Below are positions 33,647 to 44,500 of a stretch of 64,000 nucleotides of DNA, piece by piece. Origin of the DNA: Acholoe squamosa. Lineage: Eukaryota; Annelida; Polychaeta; Phyllodocida; Polynoidae. The notes beneath the pieces were generated by a model. That model did no database searches. It saw only the letters and a list, made by a program, of their open reading frames with translations, and was not told the origin of the DNA. Location of the stretch: positions 48,867,505 to 48,931,504 of the forward strand of contig OX439047.1 in the NCBI GenBank assembly GCA_949317995.1, read 5' to 3'. Numbering within the stretch: the first letter of the stretch is position 1; the number at the start of each line of letters is the position of its first letter. Both the position numbers and the translations under genes were made by a program.

Positions 33647-34225
33647 TACCTGTATTTATTGGGCAGATCCCTAACATGGGAGAAGACTAATGAGGACATT
33701 ACGTCAACCTCGATTACAAGTAGATTCAGAAGACTCATCTTCACAGGCAATTTATAGGCAAGGGATCCATTTCAGAAGGATTAACGATCAGCAAATAGGT
33801 CTACATTCACAAATTACAGATTCTTGTAATATAAAAATGATGACCCTCTAGACGACCACCAACTATCTCATACAATCAAAATCGTCGTAGAATTTTGGAA
33901 CAAACTTAAGGCCTGACGTTTAGTATTTCAACTACCCCGGTTTCATTGCACACAATTTTAAATTACAGTGGATTATCTTTATGTATGCATATATTATGTC
34001 CGCAAATACCTTGCCTTAATATAGCCAATTTCTGATTGAATATTTTCATATAGAATCTTATATACCTGGGGAGAAATATACTGTTGCGCCTTATAGCATC
34101 AGCAAAAGATGCGCCCTTTAGTTTAGATAAGGATGTTATAAATACTGTAGCCCAGTTCTGATAAATTGCGCCTTATGCGATTTTTCAACTCAAGGTGTGC
34201 CTATTCACTGGACGTGAGTTATTTA
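33647..34225. other. No gene; further GCGCCTTAT words
   Basis: Includes decayed GCGCCTTATA segments at 34085-34200 that look like another old MITE C copy. Confidence 0.4.
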
Positions 34226-34400
34226 GAGTTGCATGCCGCGTCAGCGGCCAGGAGCGTAGCGACCGATGCAGCTCTATCATGGTTTCGTTTTTTTTGTCCA
34301 TATGGCCGTGACGTCATTTGTGACATCACACGGCCACTGTGACGTCACACGGCCGCCGTGACGTCACACGGCCGCCACTTGGCACGGACTAGCAAACATC
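34226..34400. repeat. Dispersed element with CRE palindromes, second copy
   Basis: TGACGTCA at 34309-34316, 34340-34347 and 34359-34366 (plus TGACATCA at 34321-34328), separated by CACGGCC. Preceded by a hairpin-like AGAGTTGCAT...ATGCAGCTCT at 34228-34275, comparable to the one at 2661-2703. Confidence 0.6.
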
Positions 34401-34816
34401 ACGATGCTCTAGGGGACCGCAAACGACCTGTCTCGATCAGCTGACTGAGACATCTGATCGGATCAGAGCACATCAAACATGTTTGATCTGTCCTGACTCA
34501 ATCAGATGCACATCCCCGCACACAGAGTTTCTCCTTGACTACTGATTCAGTCAGATGACAGAATCAGTTTGTTTGCAGTGGCAACTCCTATCAGTGGTCC
34601 TTGCCACATATTCTTGTTATGGTAGGTATGATTAACCGTTCAGTGCACACGTCATCACATTACCTATGCGACAAAATGGACGTGTCATCTCTAGCATCAG
34701 ATTTTCATAAGGGTAAAGCTGTTTTTCCTCTAAATCAGAAAGAGCCCCATAATTCCAAATTATGATACCCTAAAACCCAGAGGCCTGAAATGGCCTGCTT
34801 TCCTTACTTAAGTCTA

Positions 34817-35344
34817 AGTAAAATCCTGCGTATAAACCGCACCCTCAGTTCCTGCAGATGCCATAAGCCACACTAGGGGTCGTATAAACTGCACCCTCAG
34901 TTCCTGCAGATGCCATAAGCCACACTAGGGGTCGTATAAACTGCACCCTCAGTTCCTGCAGATGCCATAAGCCGCACTAGGGGTCGTATAAACCACACCC
35001 TCATTTCCTGCAGATGCCATAAGCCACACTAGGGGTCGTATAAACTGCACCCTCAGTTCCTGCAGATGCCATAAGCCACACTAGGGGTCATATAAACCGC
35101 ACCCTCAGTTCCTGCAGATGCCATAAGCCATACTAGGGGTCATATAAACCGCACCCTCAGTTCCTGCAGATGCCATAAGTCACACTAGGGGTCGTATAAA
35201 CCACACCCTCAGTTCCTGCAGATGCCATAAGCCACACTAGGGGTCGTATAAACTGCACCCTCAGTTCCTGCAGATGCCATAAGCCGCAACAGGGGCCTGA
35301 AATTGTCTATAAATTGCGGCTTATATATGCGCAGGGTTTTACGG
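34817..35344. mobile_element. MITE C relative expanded by an internal minisatellite
   Basis: Ends AGTAAAATCCTGCGTATAAA and ...TATATGCGCAGGGTTTTACGG are inverted partners, flanked by TA on both sides. The inside is the 52-bp array described separately. Confidence 0.6.
34845..35290. repeat. 52-bp minisatellite
   Basis: About 8.5 copies of CCTCAGTTCCTGCAGATGCC-ATAAGCCACACTAGGGGTCG-TATAAACTGCAC. Each unit contains the CATAAGCC and GTATAAAC words of the surrounding MITE ends, so the array probably grew from the MITE. Confidence 0.93.
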
Positions 35345-36493
35345 TATATAGTCATGTCGTCTTAATATCATATTTTAACTGCAAAAAATACAGAACACGC
35401 TTTCTTGTCAAAATTTATTTGAAAATGAACAGAATCATAAAAAGATAACAAGTATACTCCACCAAGTCCATTACAACAATGCAGCGCAAAGTCGGAGATA
35501 ATGTCAGTCGGGGTATTTTAAATTAACTTACTCATTGCACAATTGAAAGAAATATTCACCGATTGTATTATATAACACAACAATGTATCTATGCAAAACA
35601 TGTAATATAAAGTCGTTGTGGTGTTTTGTACCAAAGCAGGTATCGCTCTTTTACCCTAGATATCTGCCTTACTGAAAATAAAGACATAACATATATAACG
35701 TCCTATATTTTGACTAGAATAAATTAAGGTTGCCTACCTCTATGCTCTCAAATGTTGCGGCTCAATATGATATTCTGATAAGATACACTGTGTAGTCAGC
35801 GATAAGCATATACATGTACGCTTGTTTAGCACCAAATATAGAACATTTAATCGTCAATAACCGGTAATTATCAGTGCCGGCGGAACAGGTTTGAAGTTGG
35901 AGGGGGAGGGGCAGCCCCCCCCCCCCCACCACCTAGGTGGATTGGTAAAATACATACTTTTGTTTTCTTTCCTCAAAAAGATGGGGGGGGGGGGCAAGAC
36001 ATATTTTGGTCCCCACCCCCCGTTCCTTACGCGGTATACCCTTCTATTTGATAATTTTGCATTAGCAAACATTTATAAGTGCATATCACACTTAAAGTTA
36101 ATTTCCATTATCAGTAAGGAAAACTGGGGTGGAAAATGGTCGGTGGTCCCTGCTAACGTATGTGAGGATGGTATCTTTCCTTCCTTTAGATTGGATCTGT
36201 TCTTGAACACTATGAAGCAAAATTATATTTACATCACTTTCTTGAAGACATTTCGTCAGCTGTTTGAGAATATTAGTCAATATTGTACACATGGTATAGA
36301 CTGGACACCTTACACTATAGATAAAAAAAACATTACCAAGGCGCATGTTATCTTAACCAGAAGCCTGCATGAATCACCAAGGAAGCCTCGTATAGGCATG
36401 ACAACTATGAGCAGCAATTGTCGTAACAATTATGACACATGTACAAAATCAAGATAAATTATGCGATGGAAGAACCACCCGATGCTGTCAGTG
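35345..36493. other. No gene seen
   Basis: AT-rich, with C10/G10 homopolymer runs at 35915-35930 and 35983-35994. Frames here are interrupted by repeats and have no recognisable motif. If the EGLN-like gene has a further exon, it would lie here or beyond; I could not find one. Confidence 0.4.
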
Positions 36494-37582
36494 CTACCTG
36501 TGCAGCCATATTGTGATCCCATACCGCTCATCCGGGCATTCGGCTGTCACGTGATCCAGAGCGTCTCCCCAGAACACGACAAGTCTGTCAAAGACAGGTT
36601 CCACCTGGTGGGGCGGCTTCCGGTTGTGGTTCTGTATAGTTAGCCTGCCGGGTGCCTCATGTACAGGAGCCGCCCCGTCACCTTCACTAGCCTCCTCGGG
36701 CAGCAGGAGGGGTGGCAGGTTCCAGTCGTTGTTCGGGAAGTAGACGCACTTCAACAGTCTGCGGTTTGGACTGGATGACGTGGACGCTGTGGTTGAGCTG
36801 CTCGCGGCTCGCGTCACCTGCTCACGGTGTCCCTCAGGGAAGTAGGAGAGTTCCACAGAGACCTTGGCCCAGTCGTCACAGTAGTAGCACGCCAGTTTGT
36901 AGACCATGAGTACCACGGCGTCCACGTGCCTGTGGGACTCCTCCTGGTCCATCAGGAACAAGCAGGCATAGTTCAGACTGGGGTGTCCTGGACCCCGTCT
37001 CATGTGCCGCTCAAACTGACCCGTGTGTTTAAGGTGTCTGAGTTCTGTCAGCACCCGCTCAGCATTGTCACGTCCCAGGAAGTGGTCACACGTGAACACG
37101 TTGTCATACTCCAGGGCTATCCTAAACCCCTGCATCATAATGTCCCACGTCTTACCTGGGAACGACACCCTGTACATACTGTTTCTGTCAATCCGGTACG
37201 GCGGCAGCTCGTCATACGGACTATCCGTCACAATCTGCACTCGTTTTACCCTAGTCATACTTCCGTTTCCGGTTGATCCGCCCCCACTGCTAGTACTTCC
37301 GGCCGAACCACCCTCGGTGCTGGCAGCAGAACACTCACCGGAACCGGAACTGGAGCCGGAAGACGGTCGGTCGTCCTTGTTGCCGCGTGCAGCCCGTAGT
37401 ACGCTGTCCCTGTGTACGTTGTTCAGCCCCCTGTTAGCATTACGGAGTATGGGGGACGGCATGGGGCTCACCATCACCTTGGGAGGCACAGGTCGGCATG
37501 GCGACACTGGGGTACGACGTAAAGGGGGTGGAGGAGGACCTGACCGGATGCCGACAGCGACAGCGGCCCCACCCTCCGCCAT
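36494..37582 (-). CDS. EGLN-like (HIF prolyl hydroxylase family) protein lacking the HxD iron motif
   Basis: 362 codons. The ATG at 37582 lies in a good context (AAGATGG), with an in-frame TGA upstream near 37607. The N-terminal ~130 residues are low complexity (Pro-, Gly- and Ser-rich). From about 150 it follows the EGLN fold: DHFLGRDNAERVLTELRHL.HTGQF, then VELSYFPEG, CVYFPNNDWN, and the end FDRLVVFWGD..DHVTAEC...RYGITIW. The last part aligns without gaps to the double-stranded beta-helix end of EGLN proteins, keeping His344 (distal iron ligand) and Arg353 (2-oxoglutarate anchor). Where the family has HxD shortly after Y-P-G, this protein has a Ser/Thr-rich insert and no HxD. It is also shorter at the C-terminus. 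CAG|GTAGCA at the stop could be a splice donor adding a tail. A good acceptor (TTTGTTTACTTTCAG) at about 37633 suggests a 5' UTR intron. Probably a divergent family member or pseudo-enzyme. Confidence 0.75.
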   Translation of the reverse strand: MAEGGAAVAVGIRSGPPPPPLRRTPVSPCRPVPPKVMVSPMPSPILRNANRGLNNVHRDSVLRAARGNKDDRPSSGSSSGSGECSAASTEGGSAGSTSSGGGSTGNGSMTRVKRVQIVTDSPYDELPPYRIDRNSMYRVSFPGKTWDIMMQGFRIALEYDNVFTCDHFLGRDNAERVLTELRHLKHTGQFERHMRRGPGHPSLNYACLFLMDQEESHRHVDAVVLMVYKLACYYCDDWAKVSVELSYFPEGHREQVTRAASSSTTASTSSSPNRRLLKCVYFPNNDWNLPPLLLPEEASEGDGAAPVHEAPGRLTIQNHNRKPPHQVEPVFDRLVVFWGDALDHVTAECPDERYGITIWLHR

Positions 37583-37633
37583 CTTGTTCGGCAAGCCCCT
37601 AAGTAGATAACTTCAGTTCCATCTCACTGAAAG

Positions 37634-38112
37634 TAAACAAAAAATGTATTGTTATATTTGATTTACATCGATGTGCAGTAAAAGCTTATGAGAAGACCCT
37701 TATAACCAGAATGATTCATACTACAGTTGTACCTGTATAGTTTTACAGTAGCACTTCATATTGGATCTATCAGCTAAACAGTTCATCAATATATAAAGCT
37801 GATGAGTGTTCTTATATCTTAATAACCGTTTTGCATTCTAAATATTTGTGTACAATAACATGATTGTTGGTTATTTGATATCCTACACAACAAATATGTA
37901 AACACACGCAAATGATTAAATTGTCTTAATCCGCTCTTGATTCCACACTCCATAGACAGGCTACCTAAGAACCAGAGATAAATCCCCGATAAATCCACAA
38001 GAAGCAACTACCATACTCTATTCCAGCTTTCCCAAGCCTTACATGCTTAAACCCTGGAGACTTCACTTAAAATAATAAACCAGACAGCCCTATACCTGGC
38101 ACTCAGCCTGAA
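37634..38112. other. Upstream of the EGLN-like gene
   Basis: Presumably intron or promoter of that gene; no exon recognised. Confidence 0.4.
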
Positions 38113-38849
38113 GTCACACAGCACCCTGGAGTATTCCCACAAGGATCCAAGTTAAAAACCACATGGTCCTGGTTAACAGCCTTCAGGCTATACTAAGTTA
38201 CACAGCACCCTGGAGTATTCCCACAAGGATCCAAGTTAAAAACCACATGGTCCTGGTTAACAGCCTTCAGGCTATACTAAGTTACACAGCACCCTGGAGT
38301 ATTCCCACAAGGATCCAAGTTAAAAACCACCTGGTCCTGGTTAACAGCCTTCAGGCTATACTAAGTTACACAGCACCCTGAAGTATTCCCACAAGGATCC
38401 AAGTTAAAAACCACATGGTCCTGGTTAACAGCATTCAGGCTATACTAAGTTAAACAGCACCCTGGAGTATTCCCACAAGGATTCAAGTTAAAAACCACAT
38501 GGTCCTGGTTAACAGCCTTCAGGCTATACTAAGTTACACAGCAACCTGGAGTATTCCCACAAGGATCCAAGTTAAAAACCACATGGTCCTGGTTAACAGC
38601 CTTCAGGCTATACTAAGTTACACAGCACCCTGGAGTATTCCCACAAGGATCCAAGTTAAAAACCACATGGTCCTGGTTAACAGCCTTCAGGCTATACTAA
38701 GTTACACAGCACCCTGGAGTATTCCCACAAGGATCCAAGTTAAAAACCACATGGTCCTGGTTAACAACCTTCAGGCTATACTAAGTTACACAGCTCCCTG
38801 GAGTATTCCCATAAGGATCCAAGTTAAAAACCACATGGTCCTGGTTAAC
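38113..38849. repeat. 84-bp tandem array
   Basis: About nine copies of an 84-bp unit (ACCACATGGTCCTGGTTAAC-AGCCTTCAGGCTATACTAAG and on), nearly identical. 84 is 28 x 3, so one plus-strand frame stays open and each unit begins MVLVNSLQAILSYTA. There is no promoter, no start context or unique flanking coding sequence, so I treat it as non-coding. Confidence 0.93.
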
Positions 38850-40386
38850 CAGGACTTTACAACAGTAACATCGATCACTTCCGGCAAGGGTCACGGCCTG
38901 TATAAAGGACCAGCATGCATGTAGCAGGGAGTGGCTCCCTCTAGTAATAACACGGGGCTGTTGCTGCACATTGGCAATGAGGATTTGTGGGTGCTGGAGG
39001 AGCATGCTTCATTACACATGAGCAGCTCAGGTCGGTGCTCAGCTCCCTCCAGGTGTGCCATCTCCAGGGCTACTCCAGGTGCTCAGCTGGATGGTGGGAG
39101 AGGGGGGGTGGGAGAAAGGTCTGTTCGTGGGAGCCATCGGGGCTCTCAGTTTTGCCTTTTGTTTTTGTTGTTGTTTATTTTTTCAGTCGGTTAAAAGCAT
39201 CTATTATAATGTGTTAGCATGGTAAGGGCATAAGCTACAAACTTTGTATTGCTTGTTTTGCTGTGTCAGTATCAGAGTTGGCGTCTGAATGACTGTATGA
39301 AATGCAGCCCTGTGTTAAGGTATTGAAAGTTTGATCTTTAATAAATTAGTACTTGGCGGCCATTTAACTATTTTAAGATTACCTGAGTACTCTAAGTGGG
39401 TTGGCGCTGTTATCTATGATATCATTCTTTGGGTGCCGATAACGATTAATTTAGACTTGTTGATTATCTCTGAAAAATCGCAAGGATAAGCTTTGCGCAG
39501 CTAATATTTTGTTCTGGCCTATTCAATGACATTACGTTTAACCGAATATATAGGAGTAAAATTCGATTTATTTGAAATAAAGGTTCACTCCCTGGTTATT
39601 TACAAGAAATGTATATAGATAACTGTACATTTGTCCATTCATGTACCACATGAAAAGTAATTTACTGTTCTACTGTCGATAAACATTGTCATTGATATGA
39701 CCTCTGTCGGGTCAAGACATCCTTTTTAATATGATGATTCTCAATGACAATGATGAAGAGATAACTCGAGAACCCGTAGATACAATTTATGTATCTTTAT
39801 TGCATAGGCTTAACAATTGATGTTTCATCATGATCAATACTTCTTGCTTGGCTAATGAGACGATGCACATTTCCATTGTGAGAGATTCCATACTCAACTT
39901 ACAATATAATGAATAAGTCCTCCCGTCCCGTATTGATGATCTCCATCGTGCACTCCAGTATTACCATAGGAAGTCTATGGTCCCAGGCTTGGCATGCCTG
40001 TATATTAGTATATCTATCGAGTACAGCACATAATGCTGCATGGCTATGATATTGGCGCTGCACAACCTACATCTGGACTGGATGACCGCCAGGGCTACTA
40101 CCAGTTCTACTAGTGGGATATGGATGCTAGGTCTGGTTTATACTGGAATGAACTGGTCTATGGGCCTCGCTATGGGATAATCCTGCATGATGGTTATCAT
40201 ACATAATGGTTATCCTGTATAATGGATATCCTGCCTAATGGTTATCCCTCATATACTCTTTATGTATTCTGGACTATTAGTAGTATGGTCTGCATATAAT
40301 TGTTTTTATGGGGGCCTAATTGTAGGGAAAAGCGAAATATGGGTGGTAATTATATAGAGATGGTGAAATTTCTAATGAATTTAATG
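38850..40386. other. Left flank of the retrotransposon, no gene seen
   Basis: AT-rich spacer. ATGG-TTATCC-TGNNTAATG words repeat a few times at 40186-40250. It ends with AATG, the target-site copy of the LTR element. Confidence 0.45.
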
Positions 40387-40750
40387 TGTAATGGTTCGTA
40401 TTGACTTATATGTTGGGTGGCTCTTTGGCTCGCTTACCACTAGATGTACCAACACAACACGAGTAGTTCGGGTTGGGCAAAGCCCCAGAAACCCCTACCT
40501 CTCGGGTAGGACTTTATTAGATCTCTTTGATAACAAAGTACTAGCGTCTGGACTGGACCATGTCCAGTCCCCTTCTGCCGCTCGTCCGGCTCCTTAGTAG
40601 GAGCTGGACGCGAGGCATGGTGCTGCCCCCTCTTGTACCAACGAGGTATCGCAAAGCGACACCTAGCTAGCATAGAAGGAACAAGCACCACACGAACACG
40701 TCTCTCGGATGAACGGCACTAATATATATACAATGATGCCGGCCCCTACA
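40387..40750 (-). repeat. 3' LTR of the Gypsy element
   Basis: 364 bp, identical to 52862-53225. The AATAAA signal is the complement of 40513-40518; TATA-like sequence at 40722-40731. Confidence 0.97.
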
Positions 40751-40761
40751 CCACCCCCACT
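40751..40761 (-). promoter_or_regulatory. Polypurine tract
   Basis: AGTGGGGGTGG immediately before the 3' LTR, where plus-strand DNA synthesis would start. Confidence 0.8.
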
Positions 40762-41505
40762 AGACTTTACCTAGGGTTGGGTGTAATTAATAAGTAACTA
40801 TTGTTGACTTTATACAGTGGTGTTATAAATAAATAGGTAAGTCTATATATACACAGTTCGTATTAAATATAGAACATTTAAGGGGCATTATAAGTTATAT
40901 GTACATAATAAGGCATCATCGTATATAACCCGAAGTGTTTATAAATAATAACAAAAATAGGAAGTGGCCCCTTATGGACCATCGACCTATGGTGGTAATG
41001 TTACAAGTGTGTTATTATTAAACATGAGACGCGACGAAGAATATTGGATGTGTAGTAAGGTGATATTAATAAATTTTTATAATGTTTTTACCGACCCGAG
41101 GTGGGGTAAATAACCCGAGAATTTTGAGTACTTTTACTTACAAGAATATAATATACGATATAAAAATAGATTTATACAAAATATGAAATATAGGTGTCCT
41201 ACCAGGGTAGCAGGATCACCCTTACAATATACCGGACTTCCGGCGAACCTGGAACGACTGGTTTCTGCAGCTCCACCCGGCGACATGTGTGTGGTGGCAA
41301 ACCACGTTGCTGTTATGATGTGCCCTGATGAAGATGGGAAGATGGAGACCCGGTTAGATGTGGTAGTCCTTTGGGTGTTCGGGTTAGCGTCCATCCTCGC
41401 TGCAGGTTACGTTCCAGGTATCAGGAGTCCAGCGTAAGGAACAGTGCCTCTGGCATACTAAATGCATTTACCCTCGGGTACAAGGAGACACCAACAGATG
41501 GACAC
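40762..41505. other. Element 3' untranslated region
   Basis: Between ORF3 and the polypurine tract; AT-rich in its left half. No frame with support. Confidence 0.55.
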
Positions 41506-44500
41506 TCAAAGATCTTCAGGATCTGTGTCCATCTTCTCAGCCGGCTCCACTGAGGCAGATGGAGCCGAGCTGCTACAGCTGCTCGTAGAGAGCGCCGCTG
41601 GAGCCTCGCTGGGAGTCTCGCTCCCCAAGCTCAAGGCCCTCATCACTGCGGATGGACTGTCCATTGCCTCGGATGCTGGTGCAGCAACCGTGGCAGTTGG
41701 GACAGCCCGGGTGTTCCAAGTGGGGGGCGGGAGCAGGAGAGCTGCCGGAACTGGCGGAGCAGCCGGGACCGGTGGAGTGGCCAGAACCGGTGGAGTAGCC
41801 GGGGCTGGCGGGGCATTCGGGGGTATATCTGGTACGAAGATAAGAGACGACGGTAAGCCGTCCCACTCCTCCAGATGTTTCCCGAATGCCAGGAAAAACT
41901 TGAGGTCAGCCTCCTTAAATCGATGGATATATCTGGATTTTTCAGCTTCGTGAAACTCTTTAAGCTTTTCGGCTTCCTTCTGCTTCCGCCGGCAGGACTC
42001 GAGGGCTTCCTCGACCTTCTTCCTTTCCAGCTCCCTTATTTTCTCTTCCTCCCGCCTCTGGATCTCGTAGACCAGATTGACGGTGGCTTCAGTCATCACA
42101 CGCCAGTAGTCAACAGACTGCTGGCGGTGCAATGCCTGCCATTCTGCCATCAGGTCATTCTGGATCTGAACCGTTCGGACATCGCGGTGGTCGACGAACG
42201 TATTCGGATCCTGAAGACCTGACAGGGTACCGGAGATCAGTTCCATTAGGGGTACCCGAGGGCCCGTCGGTGGAACTATCACTGGTGGTGGCGCTGGGGC
42301 CTCCACTGAGACAGGCGGGGTGCCTGTTGGAGGGGCAGACGGGCCCTCCACCGTGATGCCTCCTCGGCCTCGGCCACCACCCGGGGAGCCTCGGGTGGAC
42401 TCCAGCCCACCGCGGCCTCTACCACGGGTTTTGGCCCGGCCCAAGGAGGTAAGGACCTGCGACTCGGGTCCAGCCGGTCCCATTGAAGGGAACTTCGCCG
42501 CGTACTCGCTGTACGTGGGGCGCTTGCCGGAGGATCCCTCTCCAGCCCACCAAGTGGAATACCCGGATGGGGGAGCGAAGAGTTCGCCCCCATCATCCAG
42601 GCCGCCAGAGGCTTCGCCCGGGCGTTGTTCCGCGGGTGCAGGTGTGGAGGTGGCTGGAGTCGCCGGTGCGGTCGCCTGGCTACCCGACCTGCGGGCCTGG
42701 TTGCCAGGCATATCTAGAGCCGAGACTTGTTGTCCCGACTCGCGACGATCAGCTGGGTTGGCTGGTCTGGGCTGGTCCTTGCCACCCGAAGGGCTCACGG
42801 ACCGGTCTGCTCGGGTCCTCTTGGAAGCAGTAGTCGTGACTGTGCCTCCGTTTGGACCTTTAGAGCGGGCTTTGGCCTTCTCTCGCTTGTCGTCTCCTCG
42901 CCACTTTTTCACCTTCAGGTGCACCTCACTGGGCATCCCGAATTTCGTGGACGAGGAGTTCGTCTGGAAGTACGTCAGCAAGTTGCCGCTCTTCCACGAG
43001 CAGAATCCGGTCTCGAATGCCTGCTCTTTCACTTCTTTAATGCTCAGCGCGGACCAATTAGCAAGGAGCTCGCTGAAGCACTTGATGGCTCGTTTCCTGG
43101 TCTTCTCCAGGCCGATGCCATGGGCCTTCTGCAAATGCAGAGCCATGTCTCGGCGCCGGTGAGTGCTGAACGAGCCATCACAATGTTTACTCGGGCGGTC
43201 CCCGAGCACACACATCATCACAGGCTTGTGATGCATATGGTACTCGACGATGTGCCGAGCGAAGCGGGGCTTCGTCTCGAACACCTTCTCACCCGTGAGA
43301 GCCAGCTGGCAAGACTCGAACGGGCACCTTCGGCGGTTGCCGGTTGGTCCCCATTGGGTCATTGCCCACTGGACTTTCGTCCGGGCCTCGTAGCTATAGA
43401 CTGAGCCTAATTTGGACTTGAGCTGGTCAATCCAAATCAGGTAGAACTTGCCTACTGGCGTATCCGAGGGGCCGGACTTCATCCACTCCTCGTCATCGCT
43501 GTCACCGTCCTTATTGACGGCGCTCGGACACATGTAGTGGACTGTGTCGTAAGCACAGTCCGCGAAGCAGCGGGGAGTCCGTTCCTTGAACCCCTCGGCT
43601 GCATTCTTCCACATCCACTTCTGATTGTCGTCCTTGGGAACATCCGTGGTCATTTCTTCCCACGTTGTCACGGACTCCAAATCAGATTTGGCAGACTCGG
43701 GCAGCTCTGGATCGCTTTCGCTTTCCTCACTGTCCGTGTATATGTTAGCTCCCCTACGGCTGGCTCGGCTGGAGGTGGTAGTACCAGTCGAAGCCTTGGT
43801 AGGGGACTTGGCCTTTGCACCCGACGTGCTGGCTGCAGAAGATGCAGTAACCGAGGTGGCTACCGTGGTGGTTGTGGGAGTGGGAGCGGGCGTCTTCGGT
43901 TTGCCCTTACCCCTCGGCTTGGTGGGGGGCGTGGGCTCTGCCGGGGACGCTTTCGCTCCATTCTTTTTCTTCCGGCGCACAACCTTAGTCGGTTGGGCCG
44001 GAACTTCAGGACTGGAATCCGACTCGCGTCGGCTCCTGTCCACTGTCCGAGGGCTCCTCCTTCTGCTGACCGGGGAGTCAGAGTCGGAAGAGATCTCAGA
44101 TTTTTGTTGGGCCTGCTGCTTGCGATGGGCCCGGCGAGCCGCGGTGAGCTCCTTCTGCTGCTTGGCAAGCTCGGCTCGCTTTGCCTCTACAGCAGCCTGC
44201 TGGCGCGAGATGTCCTCTTCCGAGATCTCGCCAGGTGCCTCCGGGATGTCAGCAGCTGGGTCGGTCTCGGTTGTGGACCTCTCGACGGCGATGCGGACAT
44301 CCTCAGCCTCCAGATCGCTCTCAGTGAGAGGACCCTTGGGCGCAGGTTTACGGGTCAATCGCTTGACCCGGTCGGTTTCCACCGACGACAAGGTAACTGT
44401 GGAGTCTGTATCCATGTCGGATTCGGACTCCCTTAACTCCGCGGCCTTCTGGATGATGCCCGCAGAGATCAAGACGGCTCGAGCTAAATTCTCGTTAGTC

